NCBI RefSeq assembly: GCF_037996645.1
Contig: NZ_JBBMXV010000001.1
Span: forward strand, 729,917-793,916
DNA from: Halalkalicoccus tibetensis
GTDB lineage: Archaea > Halobacteriota > Halobacteria > Halobacteriales > Halalkalicoccaceae
Direction of reading: 5' to 3'
Length of the DNA: 64,000 nucleotides
Shown: positions 23,518 through 31,048 of the stretch, piece after piece
How positions within the stretch are numbered: the first letter of the stretch is position 1
How the letters are laid out: each line of letters opens with the position of its first letter
Translations under genes and position numbers: made by a program
Notes under the pieces: generated by a model
What the model was told of the DNA's origin: nothing
Databases searched by the model: none
Seen by the model: the letters and a program-made list of their open reading frames with translations, nothing else

Positions 23518-24342
23518 ATGAGCGAGGGATGGTTCGCCGGGGTCACGCCCGACGACGGGGCGCGTGCGGTCCGCGAGGGCCGCGCCGACGCCCCCGAGGA
23601 CTGGCCGGCGCTGGCGGTCGAGTCGGGGTTCGCCGACACGCGAGAAGGGTACTACGAGCGGCTTCACGACGCGAGCGTCGCGGCCGCCAGCGAGGAGGTC
23701 CGCGAGCGCGAGCGGGCCGACGACGCCCAGCTCGTCCACGCGGTCCGCGCGATGGACGACGCCGAGCGCGTCGCCAACGAGCTCGCCGAACGGGTCGCCG
23801 AATGGGGCGGCAGCCTCGGGATCGACGAGGGTGCCGGCGTCGAGTACGCCCGCGAGCTGGCCGGGCACGAGCCCGAGGACCCGGTCGAGGAGCGGGCGGT
23901 CGCGCTCGCCTCCCGGACCGCCGCGGTGGCCGACGAGGCCGATTCCCTCAGGGGTTTCATCGAGCGGACCACGCCCGCGGTCGCGCCCAACCTCGCGGTG
24001 CTTGCGGGGCCGGTGCTCGCGGCACGACTGATCGCGCTGGCCGGCGGGCTCGGCGAGCTCGCGAAGAAGCCAAGCGGCACCCTTCAGGTGCTCGGCGCCG
24101 AGGACGCGCTGTTCGCCCACCTGCGGGGCCACGCCCCCTCGCCCAAACACGGCATCATCTTCACCCACGAGTACGTCCGGGGCACCCGCCCCGAGGATCG
24201 GGGCTCGGCCGCCCGCGCGCTCGCGGGCAAGCTCACCATCGTCGCCCGGGTCGACCACTACTCGGGCGACCGCCGGCCCGAGCTCGACGACGAACTCGAC
24301 GACCGCATCGCGACCATCCGGGCGCGGGAGGACGAGACATGA
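23518..24342 (+). CDS. nop5: Nop5 (NOP56/58-like) C/D box RNP protein
   Basis: Scaffold of the archaeal C/D box guide RNP that 2'-O-methylates rRNA and tRNA; binds L7Ae-RNA and fibrillarin. 274 residues: N-terminal acidic domain, helical coiled segment (about 55-125), then the NOP domain with VAPNLAVLAGPVLAARLIALAGGL (in part; about 158-178), KKPSGTLQVLGAEDALFAHL and the Gly-Ala-Glu-Lys/Asp-type loop (GAEDALF here). This is the diagnostic family segment. The C-terminal tail ends acidic rather than Lys-rich, as in halophiles. The stop overlaps the flpA ATG by four bases. Confidence 0.93.
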   Translation: MSEGWFAGVTPDDGARAVREGRADAPEDWPALAVESGFADTREGYYERLHDASVAAASEEVRERERADDAQLVHAVRAMDDAERVANELAERVAEWGGSLGIDEGAGVEYARELAGHEPEDPVEERAVALASRTAAVADEADSLRGFIERTTPAVAPNLAVLAGPVLAARLIALAGGLGELAKKPSGTLQVLGAEDALFAHLRGHAPSPKHGIIFTHEYVRGTRPEDRGSAARALAGKLTIVARVDHYSGDRRPELDDELDDRIATIRAREDET

Positions 24343-24995
24343 GCCTGCCCAAGGGGATCGAACGGCGCGATCTGGGCGGGTCCGATCGCCTCGCGACCCG
24401 CGGGGAGCCGGTCTACGGCGAGCCCACCTCCGAGGGGTGGCGCGCGTGGGACCCCAACCGCTCGAAGCTCGGCGCGATGCTCGAGACGGGGATGGAGACG
24501 GGGCTCGCGGGAAGCGATCCCGAGGCCGGTCCCTACACGGGCGATACGGTGCTCTACCTGGGGGCCGCGAGCGGCACCACCGTCGGCCACGTCGCGGACT
24601 TCGCGGGGCCGACCTACGCCGTCGAGTTCGCGCCCCGGCCCGTTCGGGACCTCGTCGGGGTCGCAGAGGACCGGCCGAACCTCTTTCCGCTGCTGAAGGA
24701 CGCCCGCACGCCCGAGAGCTACGCCCACGTCGTCGAGTCGGGCGTCGACGCGATCGTCCAGGACGTCGCGACCCGCGGGCAGGCCGACGTGGCGCTCCGG
24801 AACCGCGAGTTCCTCCGCGAGGACGGCCGGCTGCTCGCGGCGATCAAGGCCCGAAGCGAGGACGTGACCCGCGAGCCCGACGAGGTGTTCCCCGAGGTCC
24901 TCGAGCGCCTCGAGGAGGGCTACGAGGTCCTCGGGACCGAGCGCCTCGAACCGTACCACGACGACCACCTCGCGGTGGTCGCCCGGCCCCGGTAA
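24339..24995 (+). CDS. flpA: Fibrillarin-like rRNA/tRNA 2'-O-methyltransferase FlpA
   Basis: SAM-dependent catalytic subunit of the C/D box RNP. 218 residues with the archaeal fibrillarin pattern: YGEPTSEGWRAWDPNRSKLGAM (in part; about 26-45), SAM motif VLYLGAASGTTVGHVAD (about 71-87), TYAVEFAPRPVRDL, the catalytic-region DAIVQDVATRGQ (about 137-148) and KARSEDVTREP. Co-translated with nop5 by a 4-base overlap, the normal archaeal arrangement. Confidence 0.95.
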   Translation: MSLPKGIERRDLGGSDRLATRGEPVYGEPTSEGWRAWDPNRSKLGAMLETGMETGLAGSDPEAGPYTGDTVLYLGAASGTTVGHVADFAGPTYAVEFAPRPVRDLVGVAEDRPNLFPLLKDARTPESYAHVVESGVDAIVQDVATRGQADVALRNREFLREDGRLLAAIKARSEDVTREPDEVFPEVLERLEEGYEVLGTERLEPYHDDHLAVVARPR

Positions 24996-25046
24996 TCCCG
25001 GGGCATAACAGGGGCTATTTATCCGCGGGGGCCGAACCCGGTTCCG

Positions 25047-26138
25047 ATGGAGACGGGTTCGGCCGAGAACTTCACACGGATGGGCACGCTCGGGATCGAG
25101 GAGGAGTTCTTCGTCGTCGACGACTCGGGCCGGCCCGTGTCGGGGACCGACGAACTCGTCTACGCGAACGACCCCCCCGGCGTTCTCGAGGACCGCCTCG
25201 ATCACGAGCTGTTCAAGTTCGTGATCGAGACCCAGACGCCCGTGATCGACTCCCTCTCGGAGGCCGGCGACGTCCTGGGCGAAGTGAGAGAAACGCTCGT
25301 CTCGTACGCCGCCGAGCACGGCTACCGGATCGCCGCCGCGGGCCTGCATCCCGCCGCGAAGTGGCGCGAGCTCGAACACGCCGAGAAGCCCCGCTATCGC
25401 TCGCAGCTCGATCGCATCCAGTACCCCCAGCATCGAAACACGACGGCAGGGCTGCACGTCCACGTCGGGGTCGACGACGCCGACAAGGCGACCTGGATCG
25501 CCAACGAGATCCGCTGGTTCCTCCCGATCATGCTCGCCCTCTCGGCGAACTCGCCGTACTGGAACGGGTTCGATACCGGCCTCCAGTCAGCCCGCGCGAA
25601 GATATTCGAGGGGCTGCCCAACACCGGGATGCCGACGGGCTTCTCGAGCTTCTCGGCGTTCGCCGACTTCGAGCGCCTGATGGTCGAGCAGGGTTCGATC
25701 AACGACCGCGGGGAGCTGTGGTACGACGTCCGGCCCCACTCGGATCACGGCACCGTCGAGGTCCGCACGCCCGACGGCCAGGCCGATCCCGAGCGCGTGC
25801 TGGCGTTCGTCGAGTACACCCACGCGCTCGTTCTCGACCTCGCCGAGCGTTACGAGGACCACGCCGATCCGTGGGCCGCGGGCCACGATCACCGCCGCGA
25901 ACTCCTCGACGAGAACAAGTGGCGCGCGATGCGCCACGGCCACGAGGCCTCCTTCATCGCGCGGGATCGCTCGGGGGTCGTCTCGCTGGGCGAGGTCGTC
26001 GCCCGGGAGTGCGAACGCCTCGGGGTCGAGGGGATCGGCCGGATCCACGCCGAGGGAAGCGGCACCGCGCGTCAGCGCCAGCTCCACCACGAATCGGGCC
26101 CCGAGGCGCTCTACGAGTCGCTCGTCCTGTCGCCATAG
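25047..26138 (+). CDS. gshA: Glutamate-cysteine ligase (GCS2 family)
   Basis: 363-residue enzyme making gamma-glutamylcysteine, the main low-molecular-weight thiol of haloarchaea in place of glutathione. Motifs: [11 protein letters not shown] (about residues 14-24; ATP/metal Glu cluster), [14 protein letters not shown] (about 129-142), FGxS-like [13 protein letters not shown] and the C-terminal [19 protein letters not shown] (about 225-243). Length and order fit the GCS2 (YbdK-like) family, which also includes carboxylate-amine ligases of unknown substrate, so the thiol role is known for haloarchaeal homologues rather than proven here. Its ATG follows a TATA-like TATTTAT at about 25016. Confidence 0.9.
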   Translation: METGSAENFTRMGTLGIEEEFFVVDDSGRPVSGTDELVYANDPPGVLEDRLDHELFKFVIETQTPVIDSLSEAGDVLGEVRETLVSYAAEHGYRIAAAGLHPAAKWRELEHAEKPRYRSQLDRIQYPQHRNTTAGLHVHVGVDDADKATWIANEIRWFLPIMLALSANSPYWNGFDTGLQSARAKIFEGLPNTGMPTGFSSFSAFADFERLMVEQGSINDRGELWYDVRPHSDHGTVEVRTPDGQADPERVLAFVEYTHALVLDLAERYEDHADPWAAGHDHRRELLDENKWRAMRHGHEASFIARDRSGVVSLGEVVARECERLGVEGIGRIHAEGSGTARQRQLHHESGPEALYESLVLSP

Positions 26139-26235
26139 CGTCCTCAGGACCGATCCACTTCCCTCGTTTTCGACGGGAGACACCCCCTAGGCAAGACTTT
26201 TCACCGCTGCAATCTTCCGTCCCTTCAGAACGGAC

Positions 26236-26805
26236 ATGTCCGACGATGACACAGACACCGGCGACGAGATACCGGTCGAGGTCGACTCCGAGGAGGACTC
26301 GGACGCCCGGACGCGTATCGAGGAGGGTGCCGACCGCGCGGTCGAGGAGTTCGACAGGGGGATCGTCGACCTGCTGGCGTGGGTGCTCGACACCGAGACC
26401 CGCGCGCGGATCTACGTCTACCTCCGGCAGTACCCCGGCTCGACCAGCGAGGAGATCGCCGAGGGGACGGGCCTCTATCCCAGTACCGTCCGCGAGGCGC
26501 TCGCGGAGCTCAACGAGGAGGGCAACGTCTCCCGGGAGAAGCGCGAAAGCGAGGGCGCGGGCAACAACCCCTACGAGTACACCGCCATCGCGCCCAGCGA
26601 GCTCGTCGGGGGGATCCTCCACCAGGTCCAGGACGAGCTCAACACGGTGTTCAACCTCGATCAGTACCTCGACGAGGACGGCGAGGAGACGAGCCGGCCC
26701 ATCAGCATCACCGTCGACGACACCGACGCCGGTTCGGAGGAGCCGCACGATCGGGACGAGGCGGACGACCCGACCGGTGAGGACGGCGAGGAGATCGGGG
26801 AGTAG
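26236..26805 (+). CDS. Winged-helix transcription regulator with acidic tails
   Basis: 189-residue protein. Acidic N-terminus (about 1-45), winged-helix domain (about 50-105: ARIYVYLRQYPGSTSEEIAEGTGLYPSTVREAL in part, recognition helix YPSTVREALAEL), a linker with SEGAGNNPYEYTAIAPSELV, and a strongly acidic tail. The layout is that of haloarchaeal ArsR/TrmB-like repressors without a ligand domain. The conserved stretch NPYEYTAI lies in the wing. Target genes unknown; it stands alone between gshA and coaD with a promoter-like T-rich stretch at 26197-26205. Confidence 0.83.
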   Translation: MSDDDTDTGDEIPVEVDSEEDSDARTRIEEGADRAVEEFDRGIVDLLAWVLDTETRARIYVYLRQYPGSTSEEIAEGTGLYPSTVREALAELNEEGNVSREKRESEGAGNNPYEYTAIAPSELVGGILHQVQDELNTVFNLDQYLDEDGEETSRPISITVDDTDAGSEEPHDRDEADDPTGEDGEEIGE

Positions 26806-26847
26806 CCCTTCCGAAGGCTCTAAACCACCGGCTCGCATCGCACCGGT

Positions 26848-27342
26848 ATGCAGGTTGCGCTGGGTGGGACGTTCGATCCGGTACACGACGGGCATCGCGC
26901 GCTGTTCGAGCGCGCCTTCGAACTCGGGGACGTCACCGTCGGCCTCACGAGCGACGAGCTCGCGCCCGAAACCCGCCGGGAGGACCGGTACGTTCGGCCC
27001 TTCGATGAGCGAAAGGCGGACCTCGAAAGCGAGCTCGCGGCGCTCGCCGAGGAGCACGACCGCGAGTACGAGGTCATGGAGCTCGAGGAGCCGACGGGCA
27101 TCGCCACCCAGCCCCGCTTCGATGCGTTGATCGTCTCGCCCGAGACCGAGGCCGGCGGCGAGCGGATCAACGAGCTCCGACGGGAGCGTGGCCACGACCC
27201 CCTCGAGCTGGTCGTCGTCGACCACCTCCGGGCGGAGGACGGCGACGTCGTCTCGAGCACCCGGATCGTCAACGGCGAGATCGACGAACACGGCAACCTC
27301 ACGCCCGACCGTGACGGACGCGACCGCGAGCGTTCGCGGTAG
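26848..27342 (+). CDS. coaD: Phosphopantetheine adenylyltransferase, archaeal type
   Basis: 164-residue nucleotidyltransferase of coenzyme A synthesis (4'-phosphopantetheine + ATP to dephospho-CoA). The nucleotidyltransferase signatures are GGTFDPVHDGHRALF (residues 6-20; HxGH) and SSTRIVNGEID (about 136-146; the ISSTRI ATP site). Length is right for the archaeal CoaD-like family, which is distinct from bacterial CoaD. The 25-residue C-terminus is charged. The TAAACC upstream may be part of its promoter. Confidence 0.93.
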   Translation: MQVALGGTFDPVHDGHRALFERAFELGDVTVGLTSDELAPETRREDRYVRPFDERKADLESELAALAEEHDREYEVMELEEPTGIATQPRFDALIVSPETEAGGERINELRRERGHDPLELVVVDHLRAEDGDVVSSTRIVNGEIDEHGNLTPDRDGRDRERSR

Positions 27343-27382
27343 CTCCCGGCGGTCGGTTCGATCGCGGAAAACGACGGCGTGG

Positions 27383-27517
27383 TTACGCGGCGACGCCTAA
27401 CCGCTCGAGATCCTCGTGGGAGTACTCGTCGCGGAGCTCCTCAGCGGAGTGTTCCTCGCGTAGTTCGGTGCGTTCGTCCTCGCTCATCCCCTCGACGGGA
27501 CCGAAGCAGTGACACAT
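27383..27517 (-). CDS. Small acidic protein with Cys-His-Cys N-terminus (44 aa)
   Basis: Short gene encoding MCHCFGPVEGMSEDERTELR at the start and ending DLERLGVAA. The CHC motif at residues 2-4 is unusual and could bind metal in an oligomer or with the N-terminal amine. The rest is a charged helix rich in Glu and Arg. Codon use matches neighbouring genes and an ATG follows purine-rich DNA. Function unknown; a C-terminal fragment of a larger gene is excluded because the frame has its own start and no open extension. Confidence 0.55.
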   Translation of the reverse strand: MCHCFGPVEGMSEDERTELREEHSAEELRDEYSHEDLERLGVAA

Positions 27518-27642
27518 TCCACTTCCCTCTTAGCCCCCTGGAATCAAAAACCCTGTTAGCACCGCCCTACCGGTTATGTAACACCAATACGAGAATGGCA
27601 AGGATTAGTATGGAGTGTTGGAGCGTTGTTAACCAGTCCGGT

Positions 27643-27951
27643 CTACCAGGTCGGCGGCTCGAGTCCGGCCTCCTCGAGCAGGGACTTCCAGCGGTTCTGG
27701 ACGGTCAGGCGGGTGACCCCGACGGCGTCGGCGACGTCCCCCTGGGAGCGGCGCTCGCCGGCGATCAGTCCGGCGGCGTAGAGGCTCGCGGCGATCGCGG
27801 CGGGCTTCGAGCGCTCGGCGTCGGGGGCCGTCGAGAGGAAGAGGTCCTCGGCGGTCGAACGGGTGTCGCTCCCGAGATCCAGCTCGTCGGCCGCCCGGTC
27901 GAGGTCGGCGAGCCACCGTTCGTTCTGCAGTCGGTCGCTTGCACGATACAC
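27643..27951 (-). CDS. Single-repeat TFB/TFIIB cyclin-like protein
   Basis: 102-residue protein equal to the second cyclin repeat of archaeal transcription factor B: residues about 30-95 contain STAEDLFLSTAP, AIAASLYAAGLIAGERRSQGDVADAV (in part) and GVTRLTVQNRWKSLLE, which is the HTH that in TFB contacts the BRE. The N-terminal zinc ribbon, B-finger linker and first cyclin repeat are absent, and no remnant of them is seen upstream, where the promoter-like TTTAAA (27974) lies. Start is GTG at 27949-27951. It may compete with full TFBs at promoters or bind DNA by itself. Confidence 0.75.
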   Translation of the reverse strand: MYRASDRLQNERWLADLDRAADELDLGSDTRSTAEDLFLSTAPDAERSKPAAIAASLYAAGLIAGERRSQGDVADAVGVTRLTVQNRWKSLLEEAGLEPPTW

Positions 27952-28082
27952 GGCCTGTGTTGGTCGCGATCGGATTTAAACCGTTTGACCGCCCCGTCGG
28001 TCATTATCCAGCCGGTCCCTCGTTTCTTCCCACCTCGCGGGGGCGACGCGGGTACTATGTGGACGGCACACCACACTTCGGC

Positions 28083-28766
28083 ATGTCGTTCGATCCCGAG
28101 CGCATCACGACGGTCACGTTCGACTCCTACAGCACGCTGGTCGACGTCGACGCGGCCGAGAGCGCCCTCGAGGAGCGCGTCGAGGACCCCGAACCGGTGT
28201 CGAAGCTCTGGCGATCGCGCTCGCTCGAGTACACGTTCGTCGCGAACGCGATCGACGCCTACCAGCCCTTCTACGAGATGAACCGCGACGCGCTCCAGTA
28301 CGCCCTCGACGCCCACGGGGTCGACCTCCCGACCGAGGAGCGCGACGAGATCCTCGCGGTCTACCACGAACTCGACGTCTTCGACGACGTGCGCGAGGGG
28401 ATCGAGCGCCTGCGCGACGGCGGCTACGACCCGTACGTCGTCTCGAACGGAAATCCAGGAATGCTCGACTCGATGGTCGAGCACGCGGGGATCGGCGACC
28501 TGCTCGAGGACACGATCAGCGCCGACGAGATCCGGACGTTCAAGCCGGCCGCGGAGCTCTACCGCCACGCCGCGGCACGAACGGGAACCCCGATCGGGGA
28601 GATCGCCCACGTCACCGCGGGCTGGTTCGACGTGCTGGGGGCGAAACATGCCGGGATGCAGTCGGTGTGGGTCGACCGGAAGGGCTCGCCGTGGGAGCCC
28701 TTCGGCGGCGATCCGGACCTGACGATCGAGCGCTTCGACGATCTGGTGGAGGCGCTGGGACTGTAG
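28083..28766 (+). CDS. HAD-family hydrolase (2-haloacid dehalogenase-like)
   Basis: 227-residue HAD protein. Motif I is TVTFDSYSTLVDV (Asp near residue 14; normally DxD/DxY), motif II PYVVSNGNPGML (Ser/Asn near 122), motif III Lys in RTFKPAAELYRHA (about 150) and motif IV in HVTAGWFDVLGAKHAGM (Asp about 185). This set matches the type II haloacid dehalogenase group, whose haloarchaeal members mostly act on unknown phosphate or haloacid substrates. Length is normal. An inverted repeat just after the stop precedes tRNA-Leu. Confidence 0.88.
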   Translation: MSFDPERITTVTFDSYSTLVDVDAAESALEERVEDPEPVSKLWRSRSLEYTFVANAIDAYQPFYEMNRDALQYALDAHGVDLPTEERDEILAVYHELDVFDDVREGIERLRDGGYDPYVVSNGNPGMLDSMVEHAGIGDLLEDTISADEIRTFKPAAELYRHAAARTGTPIGEIAHVTAGWFDVLGAKHAGMQSVWVDRKGSPWEPFGGDPDLTIERFDDLVEALGL

Positions 28767-28791
28767 CAGGCGGCGGGTGGGCGAACAGCGA

Positions 28792-28822
28792 CGGGTTTTT
28801 ACTCCGCTCGCGGGAAACCCGT
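28792..28822 (+). promoter_or_regulatory. Inverted repeat and TATA-like box before tRNA-Leu
   Basis: Arms ACGGGTTT (28792-28799) and AAACCCGT (28815-28822) flank TACTCCGCTCGCGGG. TTTTACT at 28797-28803 is about 25 bases upstream of the tRNA 5' end, matching an archaeal tRNA promoter; the inverted repeat may also end the HAD transcript. Confidence 0.45.
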
Positions 28823-28827
28823 ACTGC

Positions 28828-28912
28828 GCGCGGGTTGCCGAGCTAGGCCAAAGGCGCAGCGCTTAGGACGCTGTCCCGTAGGGGTCCGCCGGTTCGAATC
28901 CGGTCCCGCGCA
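28828..28912 (+). tRNA. tRNA-Leu (anticodon UAG)
   Basis: 85-nt tRNA with a long variable arm. Acceptor GCGCGGG pairs with CCCGCGC and discriminator A; the anticodon stem CAGCG/CGCTG encloses CTTAGGA, giving UAG; the variable arm is about 14 nt (TCCCGTAGGGGTCC) and the T arm contains CCGGTTCGAATCCGG. No CCA encoded, no intron. Its last 22 bases are repeated 109 bases downstream (see separate entry). Confidence 0.95.
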
Positions 28913-29021
28913 CTGAACGGAACGCTGTGAGCGAAGCGAACAGCGCGGAGTGAGGGAGCAGGACCGATTCGAAGCAGGGAGCAGCTCTGCTGCGACCGAG
29001 GTTCGAATCCGGTCCCGCGCA
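28891..29021 (+). repeat. Duplicated tRNA-Leu 3' end (att-like direct repeat)
   Basis: The 22-base 3' end of tRNA-Leu (28891-28912, GGTTCGAATCC...CGCGCA) recurs exactly at 29000-29021. The 87 bases between carry no gene and include small hairpins (GCAGC-TCT-GCTGC near 28981). Exact duplications of a tRNA 3' end mark integration of elements that use tRNA genes as attachment sites. Here nothing of the element remains between the copies, so it may be a scar of deletion or a minimal event. Confidence 0.7.
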
Positions 29022-29023
29022 TC

Positions 29024-29179
29024 CACCTTTTACTCGCCCGGCTCGCGGAGGATCGCGAGGAAGTAGAGGGAACCGACATCGAGGCGCTGGAGGCCGAGAT
29101 CGACGAGGCGGTGTACGACCTGTTCGATCTCACCGAGGAAGAGCGCGAGGTGATCGAGGAGTATCTGGAGGTCTTCTGA
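29024..29179 (+). pseudogene. C-terminal remnant of a large protein, probably a DNA methylase/restriction enzyme
   Basis: The frame ending at TGA 29177-29179 encodes LLARLAEDREEVEGTDIEAL and then EIDEAVYDLFDLTEEEREVIEEYLEVF (in part), with no start codon after the duplicated tRNA end at 29021. The ending resembles the C-termini of Eco57I-type restriction-methylation proteins of haloarchaea (IDELVYDLYxLTxEERxxVEExLE pattern), from memory. It reads as the cut 3' end of an element-borne gene beside the att-like repeat. The match is to a short helical segment, so identity is moderate. Confidence 0.5.
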
Positions 29180-29185
29180 ACCACC

Positions 29186-29578
29186 TCAAACGAACTCGAC
29201 GTCGAGTTCGTCGGTGATCACCTCGACGTCGAAGTCCGAGTCGGCGACCACGAGCCGCTCGTCGAGCCCCTTCGCGGCTCCGGCGATGAACGCGTCGCGG
29301 GCCGCGAGCGGCTCCCCGCGACGGTAAAGCGCGTCCTGGAGCTCGCCCGCCGAGCGCGCGAGGTCGGGGGTTCCCTCGACGACGGTGAGCCAGTCGAGCG
29401 CGCCATCGAGGGCATCGAACTCCGCCGGACCGGACCTGAACACCTCCCCTTGGTATAGCTCGAACATCACCAGCGGGATCGTGATCGCGCGCTCCTCATA
29501 GCGGGTTTCGATGTAATCTACCGTCTCGCTAACACCGTCGAGGTAATCGATGAGGACGCTACTGTCGTAGAGCGTCAT
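29186..29578 (-). CDS. vapC: PIN-domain ribonuclease toxin VapC
   Basis: 130-residue PIN-domain nuclease. The acidic active-site residues occur in order: Asp5 in LYDSSVLIDYL, Glu near 41 in FELYQGE, Asp near 97 in AARDAFIAGAA and Asp near 114-116 in VVADSDFDV. Toxins of this type cut tRNA or rRNA and are held inactive by the upstream-encoded antitoxin. The start overlaps the antitoxin stop by four bases (29575-29578), so the pair is one operon reading leftward. It lies beside the tRNA-Leu scar, which suggests element origin, but this is inference. Confidence 0.92.
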   Translation of the reverse strand: MTLYDSSVLIDYLDGVSETVDYIETRYEERAITIPLVMFELYQGEVFRSGPAEFDALDGALDWLTVVEGTPDLARSAGELQDALYRRGEPLAARDAFIAGAAKGLDERLVVADSDFDVEVITDELDVEFV

Positions 29579-29787
29579 CGAGAGCCGACGCTCCGTTTCA
29601 TCTCCTTTCGTGCCCGGCGGGCGCCTTCCGCTGCGTCAGTGCCTTCCCACAGCCCGGCACCCTCCCGGACGCTTTCGCGTCGCTCTCTGATGAGTCGCGA
29701 AAGGACGTCGTCGAACGTTTCGTCGTCACCCTTTAGCGCGGCCAGCGCTGCATGGGTCTCCTCGTCTACTCGAATGCTCTTGCTCAT
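29575..29787 (-). CDS. vapB: VapB-type antitoxin
   Basis: 70-residue protein with an N-terminal ribbon-helix-helix-like DNA-binding stretch (SIRVDEETHAALAALKGDDETFDD in part) followed by a charged C-terminal tail (VSRLIRER, EGTDAAEGARRARKEM) that should wrap the VapC active site. Its start is at 29787, next to a palindromic segment 29793-29821 that is a strong candidate operator for autorepression. Four-base overlap with vapC. Confidence 0.88.
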   Translation of the reverse strand: MSKSIRVDEETHAALAALKGDDETFDDVLSRLIRERRESVREGAGLWEGTDAAEGARRARKEMKRSVGSR

Positions 29788-29792
29788 ACGAT

Positions 29793-29821
29793 ACAGTATA
29801 CGAGTCTGTATACAATACTGT
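29793..29821 (-). promoter_or_regulatory. Candidate operator/promoter of vapBC
   Basis: Arms ACAGTAT (29793-29799) and ATACTGT (29815-29821) form an inverted repeat; two GTATAC boxes (29796-29801 and 29808-29813) are nested with a 6-base gap. It sits 6 bases upstream of the vapB start and within TATA distance. Antitoxins of this kind usually bind such palindromes. Confidence 0.6.
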
Positions 29822-29944
29822 TCTGCCGCCCGGAAACTGACTCGATGGCTCCTTCAATCAGTAGGCGTCCCTGCAGTTACGGACCACACGGACTGAAGGA
29901 GCAGTCTCAAGAGAAACGCCGTGCTCCTTTCGTCCCGAGCGTCG

Positions 29945-30112
29945 TCAGCTCCCGTCGTCCGAGTTCCCGTCGCTTCCCGACCCGCTCAACGCCTTCTTCA
30001 GGTAGTAGTACCCCCCGAGGGCGACGAGCGTCGTGGCGATCGCGCCGGGCACGCCGTATCTCTTGTAGCCGAACGACGCCGCCTTCTTGCCGATCGCGAG
30101 TACTCCGACCAT
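29945..30112 (-). CDS. Small membrane protein (55 aa)
   Basis: Encodes MVGVLAIGKKAASFGYKRYG, then a helix GAIATTLVALGGYYYLKKAL (about residues 23-42) and a Ser/Gly/Asp-rich tail. The one hydrophobic helix with basic flanks suggests a single-span membrane protein. The ATG at 30112 is within a longer frame reaching 30232, but that overlaps the dacZ promoter region and lacks a start with family-like sequence. Function unknown; it is divergent from dacZ. Confidence 0.55.
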   Translation of the reverse strand: MVGVLAIGKKAASFGYKRYGVPGAIATTLVALGGYYYLKKALSGSGSDGNSDDGS

Positions 30113-30231
30113 TGTGTTCTCCCGTTGAGCAGAGAGGGCCAAAAGCGTTCGCCCGGATCGTGTCTGCCGTGCGTCGGACGCGCTGAGGCGTGCCACAACG
30201 CTTTTTCGCGCGCACGGAGTGGTCTTCGACA

Positions 30232-31047
30232 ATGGACCCTGTCTCCGAGCTCCTCTCGGGCATCGTCGCGGACGCCGACGCGGTCGCGCTCTTCTCGCCC
30301 AGCGGATCCCTGTACGACCGGTTCGTCGAGGCCGACCTCGACGCCGACGTGATCGTCATCGGCACCGAGAACACCGTCGACGCCGATACCTTCGTCGAGA
30401 TCCCACTCGAGTTCGTCGACATCGAGGACCTCGTCGAGTTCGGAGTCGGGGCGGCCGTCGGCGACGGCTACGTCGAGGACGGCGACGTCGTCGTCTGTGC
30501 GACCGCGTCCTTCGACGACGAGATCGACACCGTCTCGCGGGTCCGGGCCGCGGAATCGGTCCACTCGGACCTCTACGACCTGTTCGTCAACTCCCGGGCC
30601 GAGCCCGACGTGATCCGCAGCGTGCTCGAGGTCGCGATCGATCTCGGCAAGAAGGGCCAGAAGGGCAAGCCCGTCGGCGCGTTGTTCGTCGTCGGCGACG
30701 CGGGCAACGTGATGAACAAGTCGCGCCCGCTCAGCTACAACCCCTTCGAGAAATCGCACGTCCACGTCGGCGACCCGATCGTCAACGTGATGCTCAAGGA
30801 GTTCTCGCGGCTCGACGGCGCGTTCGTCATCAGCGACTCGGGCAAGATCGTCTCCGCGTACCGCTACCTCGAACCCGCCGCCGAGGGGATCGACATCCCG
30901 AAGGGACTCGGCGCGCGCCACATGGCCGGCGGGGCGATCACGCGCGACACGAACGCCACGTCGATCGTTCTCTCCGAATCCGACGGCCTCGTGCGGGCGT
31001 TCAAGGGCGGGACGCTCGTCCTCGAGATCGACCCGGAGGAGTACTGA
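30232..31047 (+). CDS. dacZ: Diadenylate cyclase DacZ
   Basis: Makes cyclic di-AMP from two ATP. 271 residues; the C-terminal DAC (DisA_N) domain shows DGAFVIS with DGA at 195-197 and GARH at 227-230, plus GALFVVGD (149-156) and FEKSHVHVGDP. The N-terminal 130 residues are a PK-like alpha/beta domain with no catalytic residue I recognise. In haloarchaea DacZ is essential and tunes osmotic balance (established for Haloferax volcanii). The mscS-like gene starts one base after its stop, so they share a transcript; the pairing is a known arrangement in Euryarchaeota. Confidence 0.95.
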   Translation: MDPVSELLSGIVADADAVALFSPSGSLYDRFVEADLDADVIVIGTENTVDADTFVEIPLEFVDIEDLVEFGVGAAVGDGYVEDGDVVVCATASFDDEIDTVSRVRAAESVHSDLYDLFVNSRAEPDVIRSVLEVAIDLGKKGQKGKPVGALFVVGDAGNVMNKSRPLSYNPFEKSHVHVGDPIVNVMLKEFSRLDGAFVISDSGKIVSAYRYLEPAAEGIDIPKGLGARHMAGGAITRDTNATSIVLSESDGLVRAFKGGTLVLEIDPEEY

Positions 31048-31048
31048 G

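Noticed and set aside
22026-24995. A 989-codon open frame on the plus strand across the HerA-like gene and nop5
   Set aside because: Product is a low-complexity Arg/Asp/Leu sequence and switches composition where the real genes change; its 3' end alone matches flpA, which has its own ATG at 24339.
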